Shown here: positions 23,878-33,345 of the stretch, in pieces
Numbering within the stretch: the stretch's first letter is position 1
Layout: every line of letters begins with the position of its first letter
From: Xanthostigma xanthostigma
Lineage: Eukaryota > Arthropoda > Insecta > Raphidioptera > Raphidiidae
Assembly: GCA_963575645.1 (NCBI GenBank)
Contig: OY754469.1
Coordinates: 24,198,001-24,262,000, forward strand
Direction: 5' to 3'
DNA length: 64,000 nt
Translations under genes and position numbers: made by a program
The notes under the pieces: model-generated
Told to the model about the DNA's origin: nothing
The model's database searches: none
The model's input: only the letters and a program-made list of their open reading frames with translations

Positions 23878-24150
23878 AAATGATATTGACTACGTTAGGG
23901 CACCAATCGACGCGTATTAAGGTCAGTATGGCAGGAAAGAAACATTTTGAAAATCGCTCCAGCCATTATTTTTTTTTTGTAATCAAATAGACTCCAAAAC
24001 AGTAGATTTTACACAATATCTCGGGAAAGAAAAATGCTGTCGACTTTGTTAGGCTGCCAATCGAAGCTTTGGACGTCAGTATGATCCGATTTTTGTTTTA
24101 TTAAAATCGTTTCAGCCATTCTTTTTTTAAACAAAAAGACTACAAAAAAA
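23878..24150. repeat. Diverged tandem duplication of about 150-bp units
   Basis: The unit at 23878 (GTTAGGGCACCAATCGA, GGTCAGTATG, CCAGCCATT, AGACTCC) is repeated at 24029 (GTTAGGCTGCCAATCGA, CGTCAGTATG, TCAGCCATT, AGACTAC). The similarity is about 75%, so the duplication is old. Confidence 0.7.
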
Positions 24151-25403
24151 GAATATTTTCGTATTTTTTGAAAAATATTTCTCGGATCTAATTTGTTAAA
24201 TACCTACCTGCATATTCAATGTTGATCATACTGGGAAGCTGGTCGTGTAGACCTCAAGGGTCGCACTTGTAGAGTCCCATTGCATGATCCAGCTGATTGC
24301 TTGTTTTTAAATATAATTATAAATATAACTTGTACTTACAAATTCCTGATTGACCAAAATTATTATGTCTGGATAAATCAAACGTTTCCTGGCCACAAAT
24401 CCAATCTGTCAGATATAACAGAATTTTTGTCAGAGTTTTAATGTATCAAGGTTATAACAAACGATTGTAAGCGTTAGCTTTGGTTAGTTTAGAAAAAAAA
24501 TCCTTTCAGATACAGAAATTTGCACCCATGTAATATGGCTATAATAATGGCCACAGACAAACACATAACACTCCTTTTCTGTGAAAGTTTCAAATTGAAT
24601 TGACATACTTTTTTCTTTGTTTCAGATATGGCCAGCTGACAATAATGATGGGAGAAAACAATTTCACGAAAACTGACCCACACAGGACCCAGCATTGACC
24701 TTCATATCGCTCTAACATATCACATAAAAACATGTTTTTTTTTTAAACAATCAGTTTCAAAACAGCGCATATCAAAGTGAAATTAAATAAATAAAGCGAT
24801 ATCATTCTACTCTTATCTAACTGATAAACAGATTAAAATAAATTGTATTACATAGAAACATTTTATTCTTTAGTTTTTACCTATAGTCCGTTTAAACCTG
24901 TGATATTATAATGTAGTGTACATAGTTCGTTGTTAATATTCCACTATTTAAAAAGAATTAAAAAAAAAACTGTTTTTTTCGCAGTGGGCTTTAAATAATT
25001 CACGTCACTGTTAGCGAAAACGTAATTGAAACAAATGTTACAGTTTTAACCTACCTGTCAAATTTTCTTCTATCATTAATTTTGTAAGAAACGTACGGCA
25101 CACGGGAGACACTTTGGAAAGCAGACAGTTTTTTCATTAAAGGTGACTTATAACTTCAAATTCTTCATCCTAAAAATTTAACAAAAGAATCATAAAATAT
25201 ATAAATTTTTTGGTGAATATAAAAAGTGTAAAAAAGCAAGTGATGTATGTTTGTAAAAAAGAACTATATTTGTAAAAAAAGCAAACATTTTGTAAACAAT
25301 TGAACAATTTGATATTTTTCAGTGATGTTTGTTATCAATTTTTGACATGGATACTCGTGTTGTTTCGTGATATAATAATTATATTAATTAAAGTCAAACG
25401 CAA
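24151..25403. other. Upstream region of the GalNAc-transferase gene
   Basis: This presumably holds the promoter or 5' UTR of the gene starting at 25404. I see no convincing TATA box, initiator pair or upstream exon. The in-frame TAA at 25389-25391 closes the frame 12 bases before the start codon. Confidence 0.35.
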
Positions 25404-25676
25404 ATGTTCAGAATGGGTGTCCTGTCGCGTAAACGGTTATTGCTAAAATTGTTGTTGGTGATATCATTAGTGTGGTTCACAGTGGCGTTTCTTCTTTATA
25501 CAGAAGAAAGACAAAGGACCGACAATAGTGTGAACGCGGGTCATGACGCACCCGGTTCTGCTTTACAGGACCACAACTTCATTAATGCACAGGCGCTACA
25601 CGCCTTTAATCCTGTCAAAGACGATCTGTCTGCCGGAGAGGAAACCAATAATATCAACGCAATCGTTCCTGGACAG
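25404..25676 (+). CDS. Polypeptide GalNAc-transferase (pgant-type), coding exon 1
   Basis: This exon encodes the N-terminal 91 residues of a type II Golgi membrane protein. A short basic cytosolic tail (MFRMGVLSRKRLLLK) is followed by a hydrophobic anchor at about residues 12-32 (LLLVISLVWFTVAFLLY) and the start of a hydrophilic lumenal stem. It ends CCT GGA CAG|GTATGT, a good phase-0 donor. It joins in frame to 40282, which carries the family-specific stem/catalytic boundary. GT27 enzymes transfer GalNAc from UDP-GalNAc to Ser/Thr and so start mucin-type O-glycans. Start choice: an in-frame TAA precedes by 12 bases; Met-4 is an alternative start. The anchor alone is not diagnostic; assignment rests on exon 2. 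Confidence 0.75.
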
Positions 25677-25706
25677 GTATGTCGTTAAATCACTTTTTCC
25701 ACTTTT

Positions 25707-25919
25707 ACCATTCCAACTCCACAAGTAAGTAATGATACTAATTTAGATCAAAATTCACTTTACAAAATGTTACGGTATTTTTTTCTTTTTGGGGTCCCCG
25801 AGTCCAAAAACCATATTTTTGTGAAAAATCTGTTCCTCACGTCTCCGACTGCGTTAACATAATTTTCTTTATTAATTATAATGTTCAATTAATGCTTATA
25901 TTTTTGAAGTTGGAATGGT
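25707..25919 (+). mobile_element. Short MITE, 12-bp perfect TIRs (copy 2)
   Basis: The ends are ACCATTCCAACT and AGTTGGAATGGT. The interior is related to the longer copies at 10.2, 42.85 and 62.05 kb (TCCAAAAACCATATTTTTG and similar). It starts 30 bp after the exon 1 donor and ends 27 bp before the LTR retrotransposon. Confidence 0.75.
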
Positions 25920-26288
25920 TCTGCGTGTAAGGTATAAAGTACAGTTTGTAACGGCACACAATAGTGCCGCTACTAATAATAATTAGACTTTTTGTTTCAT
26001 TTTTTGCTTTGTGATTAATCATAATTAATATTAGAGAAGTGTATTTTATGTTGATAATTTAAAAATAGAGAAAGTGTTTTTGTTTTGTTTTTAAAATGCC
26101 GCTAAACCAGAGTGATGTTAAGTTTTAATAAAAACAGTGAACGCCGCGGTAAATAATATGTTTTACTAAAACAGACGAGCCATTTGTGTTGCGAACTATG
26201 ATTATCTGTTCGGTTTTCCGAATGTGTACCGTACGCGACCGAACTAATTACCACTGCACTCTCGCTCTGGTGGGGGAACAGCGGTCAG

Positions 26289-26296
26289 TATATAAG
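26289..26296 (+). promoter_or_regulatory. LTR TATA box
   Basis: TATATAAG followed about 25 bases later by an initiator-like TTGCAGTGA (about 26313) suggests where the U3/R boundary lies. The same pair is at 31225 in the 3' LTR, which could drive read-out transcription into the rest of the transferase intron. Confidence 0.65.
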
Positions 26297-26531
26297 GCCG
26301 TGTTCTCTCTGATTGCAGTGACTTCGCTTCTCGCTTGTTAAGAAGTAAGGTCCAGCTTATGAAAGCAGTGGAGTTACATTGCTGGCTATAAGTATACCGT
26401 TACCTGATACCGTTCCTGCCGATAACCGTTAGTACTTCGAGTAGACGTACTATTTGTGAAAATAGCTCTTACCGTTCCTGCCGACAACAGTTAGTACTTC
26501 GAGTAGAAGTATTATTTGTGAAAATAGCTGT

Positions 26532-26863
26532 TACCGTCCCGCCATCTACCGTTCGCATACTGAGTTAAGTGTGTTATCGTGGAAACGATAGCGGTTATAC
26601 CGTCCCGCCACCTACCGTTCGCATACTGAGTTAAGTGTGTTATCGTGGAAACGATAACGGTCAGACCGTCCTGCCACCTACCGTTCGCATACTGAGCTAA
26701 GTGTGTTATCGTGGAAACGATAACGGTCAGACCGTCCTGCCATCTACCGTTCGCATACTGAGTTAAGTGTGTTATCGTGGAAACGATAGCGGTTAGATCG
26801 TCCCGCCATCTACCGTTTACACACTGAGTTAAGTGTGCTGTCGTGGAAACGATAACGGTTAAT
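26532..26863 (+). repeat. Five 66-bp stem-loop repeats in the LTR leader
   Basis: Five consecutive units (also at 31468-31799) share CCTACCGTTCGCATACTGAG and GTGTGTTATCGTGGAAACG. Each contains the stem-loop TTATCGTGGAAACGATAA (ATCGT/ACGAT around GGAA). Covariation is limited; one unit has TGTCG and others end GATAGC. Two shorter related units precede (about 26410-26530). They lie downstream of the TATA box, so the genomic RNA leader would contain them. Confidence 0.88.
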
Positions 26864-27243
26864 CCATTCCGTTTCTGCTATAATGGCACACCGAGTTTGG
26901 AGTGCATTGCGAGAGCACTTTTTGTAAAATTTCTGTGTAATAATTTTGTAAAACTGATTGTAAAACCAATTGTAATGATTTATGTAATAACATGAACTTT
27001 GATTGATTTATGTCTGTATAACCGGTTGTCATACTCTATGTAATAATATGAACATTGATTGACTATTTTTGTATATGAACGAACTACATTAATTATAATT
27101 ATTTTTGTTAATAAAACATTATTTAAGAAAATACACCAGAATCTTTTATTTCTTTTATTTTTATTTTACAACTGTCGTGTTCTTGAACTCTGGCTCCGGC
27201 GAGCAGATCCGGCCTGACACAAAAAGACAGTTAAGACCGTTGC

Positions 27244-27299
27244 GAGACCGTCGCATGGCGCCCGAACAGAGACCGTCGCATGGCGCCCGAACAGGGACC
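27244..27299 (+). other. Duplicated LTR-end/primer-binding site
   Basis: GAGACCGTCGCA plus TGGCGCCCGAACA (25 bp) occurs twice in tandem, at 27244-27268 and 27269-27293. The second copy continues as TGGCGCCCGAACAGGGACC, complementary to the 3' end of tRNA-Lys. The first has one mismatch (AGA for GGG region). The 3' LTR ends after a single GAGACCGTCGCA, so the provirus boundary matches the first site. Confidence 0.9.
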
Positions 27300-27388
27300 G
27301 TTTCCGTAATTAACTTTATTTCTGGTTTATTTTCTTAATTATAACTTTGTCTTTTCTCCCTACTGTGTAATTTTTCTTAGATACCAAG

Positions 27389-30300
27389 ATGACAAAGAGC
27401 TGGATTTACCAACTCAACAAAGACAGTCTGATAAAAATACTGTCTGACAACAAGATTGATTCGACCGGCACTAGCGATGAACTCCGCCGGAGACTAAGCG
27501 CCTTCGTAGACCAGCACCCCGAGCTTTTCCGTGATGACAACCTGGATCATCCACCAGAGGCTGCCTGCGGTGGCGCTAAACCAAAACGACTACATAAACC
27601 CGTCCTAGACATACCTGAAACACAAACAAATATTACCTTCCCAGACCAGCCCTCCGATTTAACAACCTCACCAGATACCGCCAAGACAATGAATCAGATT
27701 CGTAAGTGGGGATGTTATTTTGATGGTAAAGATACTTTCGGCTTCCTAGAGAGAATAGAAGAACTACGGCGTGCATATGGATATGGAACCGAACAATTAT
27801 TTGCGAGTATACCAGAGCTACTTCGAGGTGACACGCTCTTGTGGTACCGTAATAACAATCACTTGTGGCGTACATGGACAGACTTCGTCAGCGAGCTTAA
27901 GAAACATTACCTTCCTTATCGACACCGTTACCAACTTGAACGTGAAATACAACAACGCCACCAGAAAACCGAAGAATCCTTTAGCAAATACGCCGCGACT
28001 ATGCAAACACTAATGCGCAGGGCCGGCGGCATGTCACCAGAAGAACAGATTGACCGATTATATGATAATATGAGTCCCGATTATAAGTTATATATACGTC
28101 GACGGGACACTCATACTGTAGGAGATCTCTACGCACAAGCATCTGAATACGAAACAGTGCGTCTTGAACAAAGAGAACAACAAAAAATCAGTCGTACCGT
28201 TATCAGTCCAGCCGAAACGCACAAAGTAACAGCTGTCGTATATAACCGAGACAACTGCTGTTGGCGCTGTAAACAAAGGGGACATACACGTTTTAATTGC
28301 CGACAGACACCGAAGAAATTTTGCTCCATATGTGGGAAAGACGACATATTAACTAGAGAATGCCACCTAGTATCGGGAAACGCTCAGCGGGTCGGGAAAT
28401 ACAACACGCAGGCCCGATCCAGCACAATAAAGATAGACTATCACCCACGACCGCATATAGAAGTGTTCCTGTGGCATCAAAAATTTAACGCTCTACTAGA
28501 CTCCGGCTCTGAGATATCCATCATAACAGACAACATTGCAACTCTCGCCCGTGATCGCCAATATTTACCACATAACGAAGACAGTACACTATGTCTAGCC
28601 GACGGAACAACGCTCGTCTCACTCGGCACGTTAACTCTACCAATCCAGATAGGCGGAACCGTATATCAACACGAGTTTATGATTCTACCAACTATGGATA
28701 GCGACATAATTATTGGAGTCGATCTATGGGCAAAGCTAGGCCTGATTCTACCACCGCCACCTCCGTTGAATGAATCGACACCAGTCACGCCTCCGATCAC
28801 ATGCGTAATTTCCGAAGGTTTTATCGAACGGACACCCGACGAAGAGCGACAACTACAACAGTATGACTACAATGTCCAATATCGCAGAGGGTCTCTCAAC
28901 CAAGTAGCGGACGCTCTGTCCCGTGAACCTGCCGTATGTAAAATAAATACCGCTCCGACCTGCCAGTGGTACCGCCGTTTGCACAGAGCAGTCCAAGAAG
29001 ACCCCGCAAAATACCCCGATTATGACATCAGAGAAGGCCAACTCTATCGTCACGTACTCCACGATCTCAGCTTTAATGAGACGCCTGCCGAAGATCAATG
29101 GAAACGATGTGTTCCAAAGGAACTGCGAGAGCAGATGTTACGACGCAACCATGACGATCCAACTGCTGGACATCTTGGAGTGGCGAAGACGATCGCTAGG
29201 ATGGCCCGACTCTACTATTGGCCAGGCATGTTTAGAGATACTGCCAATTATGTCCGTCAATGCAAAAGCTGCCTGCAACACAAAACAGCACAGCAACGCC
29301 CCGCCGGCCGTATGCATGCTACGTGTGTAGATGCCCCGTGGAAGAAAGTCACTATCGACCTCGTCGGGCCGCTACCGCGATCCACCAACGGACATACGTG
29401 GCTTCTCAACATGCAAGACAGATTTACCAAGTGGGTGGAGATGCGACCCCTACGTCGCGCCACCGCCGGCGGCATCACTGATGCAATTGCAACTCAATTT
29501 ATATATCGACACGGTTGTCCAGATGAGGTAATCTCGGACAATGGAACCCAATTCAAGTCTCATGCACTCGGTCAACTGCTCGCTGCTTTTGGCATAAAAC
29601 ATCGCACATGTCCGGTACAGGCCCCGCATTGTAATCCTGTTGAACGGGCAAACAAAACTCTGAAGACAATGATTTCACAATATGTTAATCGAAACCACCG
29701 TAACTGGGACTCCAGAATCCCCGAATTACAGTTTGCCTTCAATACCGCATGGAATGAATCGACCAGTTTCACACCAGCCTATCTCAATTATGGACGAGAA
29801 CTAGCAAGTATTTTTCCAGATGACCGTAAAGCCACACAGACCGTGGTGCCACCGAACGTACGCCACCGGCAGTTAACAGAAGCTTATGAATTAGTCCGCA
29901 TCAACCTAGCACGCGCTTTTCAACGACAGGCTACGCATTACAATCTACGCAGACGCGACTGGAGACCGAAAGTGGGGGACGTGGTATGGAAAAAAATATA
30001 TCCCCTCTCTCGCAAAGCCGATGCGTTCAACGCAAAACTTGCTCCGAAGTATAACGGCCCAATGATCGTAAAACAAGTTGTATCACCTGTTATTGTCGAT
30101 TTAAAAGACAGTACAGGAAAATGGTATCGTCACGTGCATGTACAAGATTTAAAATCCAGTCCCGTCCCGTCCATTCCTGATAACCCCGCAGCGAACTGCT
30201 ATATAAGCAGAGGTCAGCCTTTCTCTGAATCATTAACTTCCAGGATGGCTACACCTATGGACGTGGATGAAGAGCAGCTAGCGCGAGCAATCGCTTCGAT

Positions 30301-30922
30301 CCAAGCACCGAAGCCGGCACCCAGAGCCATTTTCATAGATCCGTCACCGCAACCAGCCCGCAAACGACCGAAACTGGAATTACTGCGAGAAAAATACGCA
30401 CTAGCTCGGAAGCGTCCGGTGCCGTTAGCTCAACAGCTACCTGCCCAGCCGAGTGTTGCATCCTCCGGCACTGTCGCCTCCATCTCTCGCCTCATTGGTC
30501 CGGGCGGCGAAAGGAAACCAACCAGACCACTACCAGTGGTTTCCTCGAAAAAAGGGGCAACCAGCCGACAAGGATCCCGACCGGTACCGCCACCAGTACA
30601 AGCGCCAGCACCGTTACAAGGGCCACCACCAATTCAACAACCGCCACCAATTCAAGAACCGTCATCACCAGACCCCATAGGGCCCATTTATGGCCCTCAT
30701 TTGTCGCGACCCCGCGATTTCATCGTGGCTCCGGGGGTACGAATCTCCGTACCACACCAGGCCATTTTCGGTTCCCGCAGCTACTGCGCCATCGCCTCTG
30801 ACCAGCAGGTATGGCGGGTACGTTTCACCGGCCAGGGCGTCTTACGGCGCGCCTACATCGTGCACCGGAAGGAGGGGTGTGATGTAACGGCACACAATAG
30901 TGCCGCTACTAATAATAATTAG
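27389..30922 (+). CDS. Gag-protease-integrase polyprotein, RT deleted in frame
   Basis: One open frame of 1177 codons. About residues 5-40 resemble a SAP fold; a Gag capsid-like region (about 103-260) follows, then a CCHC knuckle (C291-x2-C294-x4-H299-x4-C304) and a second knuckle in which the His is Ile (C312, C315, I320, C325). Protease: DSG at 371-373 and IIGVDLWAKLG at 441-451. At 478-491 a pre-RT linker (ERTPDEERQLQQ) runs straight into the RNase H tail (YDYNVQYRRGSLNQVADALS), so RT and most of RNase H, normally 450-500 residues, are missing. Integrase: HHCC zinc site (H588, H595, C625, C628), catalytic D657, D717, E752 and a GPY/F-like region around 861-905. A Pro-rich extension of about 240 residues follows; the last 13 codons lie in the 3' LTR. 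Met at 27389 follows the leader. Confidence 0.93.
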   Translation: MTKSWIYQLNKDSLIKILSDNKIDSTGTSDELRRRLSAFVDQHPELFRDDNLDHPPEAACGGAKPKRLHKPVLDIPETQTNITFPDQPSDLTTSPDTAKTMNQIRKWGCYFDGKDTFGFLERIEELRRAYGYGTEQLFASIPELLRGDTLLWYRNNNHLWRTWTDFVSELKKHYLPYRHRYQLEREIQQRHQKTEESFSKYAATMQTLMRRAGGMSPEEQIDRLYDNMSPDYKLYIRRRDTHTVGDLYAQASEYETVRLEQREQQKISRTVISPAETHKVTAVVYNRDNCCWRCKQRGHTRFNCRQTPKKFCSICGKDDILTRECHLVSGNAQRVGKYNTQARSSTIKIDYHPRPHIEVFLWHQKFNALLDSGSEISIITDNIATLARDRQYLPHNEDSTLCLADGTTLVSLGTLTLPIQIGGTVYQHEFMILPTMDSDIIIGVDLWAKLGLILPPPPPLNESTPVTPPITCVISEGFIERTPDEERQLQQYDYNVQYRRGSLNQVADALSREPAVCKINTAPTCQWYRRLHRAVQEDPAKYPDYDIREGQLYRHVLHDLSFNETPAEDQWKRCVPKELREQMLRRNHDDPTAGHLGVAKTIARMARLYYWPGMFRDTANYVRQCKSCLQHKTAQQRPAGRMHATCVDAPWKKVTIDLVGPLPRSTNGHTWLLNMQDRFTKWVEMRPLRRATAGGITDAIATQFIYRHGCPDEVISDNGTQFKSHALGQLLAAFGIKHRTCPVQAPHCNPVERANKTLKTMISQYVNRNHRNWDSRIPELQFAFNTAWNESTSFTPAYLNYGRELASIFPDDRKATQTVVPPNVRHRQLTEAYELVRINLARAFQRQATHYNLRRRDWRPKVGDVVWKKIYPLSRKADAFNAKLAPKYNGPMIVKQVVSPVIVDLKDSTGKWYRHVHVQDLKSSPVPSIPDNPAANCYISRGQPFSESLTSRMATPMDVDEEQLARAIASIQAPKPAPRAIFIDPSPQPARKRPKLELLREKYALARKRPVPLAQQLPAQPSVASSGTVASISRLIGPGGERKPTRPLPVVSSKKGATSRQGSRPVPPPVQAPAPLQGPPPIQQPPPIQEPSSPDPIGPIYGPHLSRPRDFIVAPGVRISVPHQAIFGSRSYCAIASDQQVWRVRFTGQGVLRRAYIVHRKEGCDVTAHNSAATNNN
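30867..30882 (+). other. Polypurine tract before the 3' LTR
   Basis: GGAAGGAGGGGTGTGA ends one base before the TGTAACGG start of the 3' LTR, where plus-strand DNA synthesis would be primed. It lies within the ORF, so the coding sequence and the tract overlap. Confidence 0.75.
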
Positions 30923-32191
30923 ACTTTTTGTTTCATTTTTTGCTTTGTGATTAATCATAATTAATATTAGAGAAGTGTATTTTATGTTGATAATTTAAAA
31001 ATAGAGAAAGTGTTTTTGTTTTGTTTTTAAAATGCCGCTAAACCAGAGTGATGTTAAGTTTTAATAAAAACAGTGAACGCCGCGGTAAATAATATGTTTT
31101 ACTAAAACAGACGAGCCATTTGTGTTGCGAACTATGATTATCTGTTCGGTTTTCCGAATGTGTACCGTACGCGACCGAACTAATTACCACTGCACTCTCG
31201 CTCTGGTGGGGGAACAGCGGTCAGTATATAAGGCCGTGTTCTCTCTGATTGCAGTGACTTCGCTTCTCGCTTGTTAAGAAGTAAGGTCCAGCTTATGAAA
31301 GCAGTGGAGTTACATTGCTGGCTATAAGTATACCGTTACCTGATACCGTTCCTGCCGATAACCGTTAGTACTTCGAGTAGACGTACTATTTGTGAAAATA
31401 GCTCTTACCGTTCCTGCCGACAACAGTTAGTACTTCGAGTAGAAGTATTATTTGTGAAAATAGCTGTTACCGTCCCGCCATCTACCGTTCGCATACTGAG
31501 TTAAGTGTGTTATCGTGGAAACGATAGCGGTTATACCGTCCCGCCACCTACCGTTCGCATACTGAGTTAAGTGTGTTATCGTGGAAACGATAACGGTCAG
31601 ACCGTCCTGCCACCTACCGTTCGCATACTGAGCTAAGTGTGTTATCGTGGAAACGATAACGGTCAGACCGTCCTGCCATCTACCGTTCGCATACTGAGTT
31701 AAGTGTGTTATCGTGGAAACGATAGCGGTTAGATCGTCCCGCCATCTACCGTTTACACACTGAGTTAAGTGTGCTGTCGTGGAAACGATAACGGTTAATC
31801 CATTCCGTTTCTGCTATAGTGGCACACCGAGTTTGGAGTGCATTGCGAGAGCACTTTTTGTAAAATTTCTGTGTAATAATTTTGTAAAACTGATTGTAAA
31901 ACCAATTGTAATGATTTATGTAATAACATGAACTTTGATTGATTTATGTCTGTATAACCGGTTGTCATACTCTATGTAATAATATGAACATTGATTGACT
32001 ATTTTTGTATATGAACGAACTACATTAATTATAATTATTTTTGTTAATAAAACATTATTTAAGAAAATACACCAGAATCTTTTATTTCTTTTATTTTTAT
32101 TTTACAACTGTCGTGTTCTTGAACTCTGGCTCCGGCGAGCAGATCCGGCCTGACACAAAAAGACAGTTAAGACCGTTGCGAGACCGTCGCA
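30883..32191 (+). repeat. 3' LTR
   Basis: The same 1309 bp as the 5' LTR with one visible difference (G at 31819). Its beginning encodes the last residues and stop codon (30920-30922) of the polyprotein. AATAAA at 32046-32051 is the likely polyadenylation signal. It is followed by the target duplication AGTT. Confidence 0.95.
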
Positions 32192-32195
32192 AGTT

Positions 32196-32905
32196 TATCC
32201 ACGATTGTTCTGGAATCAAAATTGACGAAAGGGATGTCGACGTGGAGCCTACATTTTTTATCAATTAATATAAGTAAAATGGCAATGGTTTTATCTTTCC
32301 ATATGTCCACATTAAGTGGTGACCGTCATTTTAGGCATAAAATATGTGTTTTCTTAAAGTCCCGTAGTTAACAACGATGCCTTTCGATGAAATTTAAACT
32401 CTCCACTTGTCAATTTAATACAAATTATTAAAATATGTGGTGATTTTCGCTGTCGCTTTATAAAACACTTGAAATTCAATCAACAATCACATTAAATTAT
32501 TTGAATTATTGATTATAACTTTCACTTTTCAGAATTTTAGAAAACTATAATGAAAATTTTCAAAAACATTTTTTATGCTTTAAATGCAACCTATAAGATT
32601 TAATCGTTGCCAGTTTTACTTATAAAAAAATGTAGGCCTGACATTCTTATTAACAATTATTTGTCATCTGTAGTCGTCAAATGACAGCTTTCAAAAATGT
32701 TAACAGCCTTTGGTGCGATAGGTCTTGAATACCTTCATCATGAAAGGTAACTCGATTCTACGAAGATTTAGATTTATCAAACCTTTTTCGAAATAAGTTT
32801 ATTGACTTTGGGGCTATTTCAGATTAAAGCTTAGAAACTCGGCTCTGATTTGTATATTCCTAACTAGATTGGCAATTTTGTGAGAAGTTATTGTGGTGAC
32901 TTGAA
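32196..32905. other. Intronic sequence, nothing recognised
   Basis: AT-rich, no exon-like or repeat structure seen. Confidence 0.35.
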
Positions 32906-33016
32906 AGCGCCTCGGAATGGTTGAAAAATTACTAAATACCATAATGTTGATTGGTGAATAGACCTGTCTATGACAACATTCTTTTTAGTATTTTTTTTCA
33001 ACCATTTCGAGGCGCT
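32906..33016. repeat. Hairpin with about 35-bp imperfect stem
   Basis: AGCGCCTCGGAATGGTTGAA pairs with TTCAACCATTTCGAGGCGCT and the pairing extends weakly inward. A 90-codon minus-strand ORF (32888-33160) covers it but is unrecognised. Confidence 0.75.
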
Positions 33017-33329
33017 GAATTTATCTCCTTTTTGCAACACTGTCGCAGTATTCAACTCATTAGAACTCTCAATCCAATTAGTATGAAGATCGAAGGGCGT
33101 TGAGCCTTGCAGTAGATGAACCATAGAAACGCCATATAAACTGGGAGGCGTTCTTTCCATGACTACCTTGTTAAAAAAACCATAATTTCCGGGTTATAAT
33201 CTAAAAAAACAGGTAAAAATATTAATTATAAAAAAGGTTTTTAACGGCAACCTTTTAGAAAAGTTCCTTTTAATAATAATAACTAGAAAATAATATATAG
33301 TACTAGACCATAACCCTGATGATATTTAA

Positions 33330-33345
33330 GGGGGGGGGGGGGGGG
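33330..33345. repeat. G16 homopolymer
   Basis: Sixteen consecutive G, prone to length error in sequencing and assembly. Confidence 0.9.

Larger units (their letters stand above)
25947..27255 (+). repeat. 5' LTR
   Basis: The LTR is 1309 bp, TGTAACGG...GTCGCA (TG...CA ends). By eye it is identical to 30883-32191 except A at 26883 against G at 31819. It contains a TATATAAG promoter box, a repeat array, and an AATAAA at 27110-27115 about 145 bp before its end. The flanking duplication is AGTT (25943-25946 and 32192-32195). Such identity means very recent insertion or recent gene conversion. Confidence 0.95.
25947..32191 (+). mobile_element. Young Ty3/Gypsy-type LTR retrotransposon lacking RT, 6.2 kb
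   Basis: Order: 5' LTR, duplicated tRNA-Lys-type primer site, Gag-PR-(deleted RT/RNase H)-IN ORF, purine-rich tract, 3' LTR. The 4-bp target duplication is AGTT. The order protease, RT, integrase with a GPY/F-like C-terminal part is that of Ty3/Gypsy. There is no env. The insertion lies in intron 1 of the GalNAc-transferase gene in the sense direction. With no polymerase it can only move if a related full-length copy supplies RT. Confidence 0.93.

Noticed and set aside
26532..26863. CRISPR-like array
   Set aside because: The 66-bp units are contiguous without unique spacers, are present in both LTRs, and the genome is eukaryotic.
27281..27299. Primer-site sequence like that of lentiviruses (tRNA-Lys)
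   Set aside because: tRNA-Lys priming is shared by many insect Gypsy-type elements. The ORF has SAP-like Gag, DSG protease and Gypsy-type integrase, and no lentiviral genes, so it is not a lentivirus-like provirus.
27633..29772. Several minus-strand and other-frame ORFs inside the retrotransposon
   Set aside because: Shadows of the long GC-richer polyprotein frame, without motifs of their own.
32888..33160. 90-codon minus-strand ORF as a gene
   Set aside because: It overlaps a hairpin and reads through both arms; no recognisable motif.
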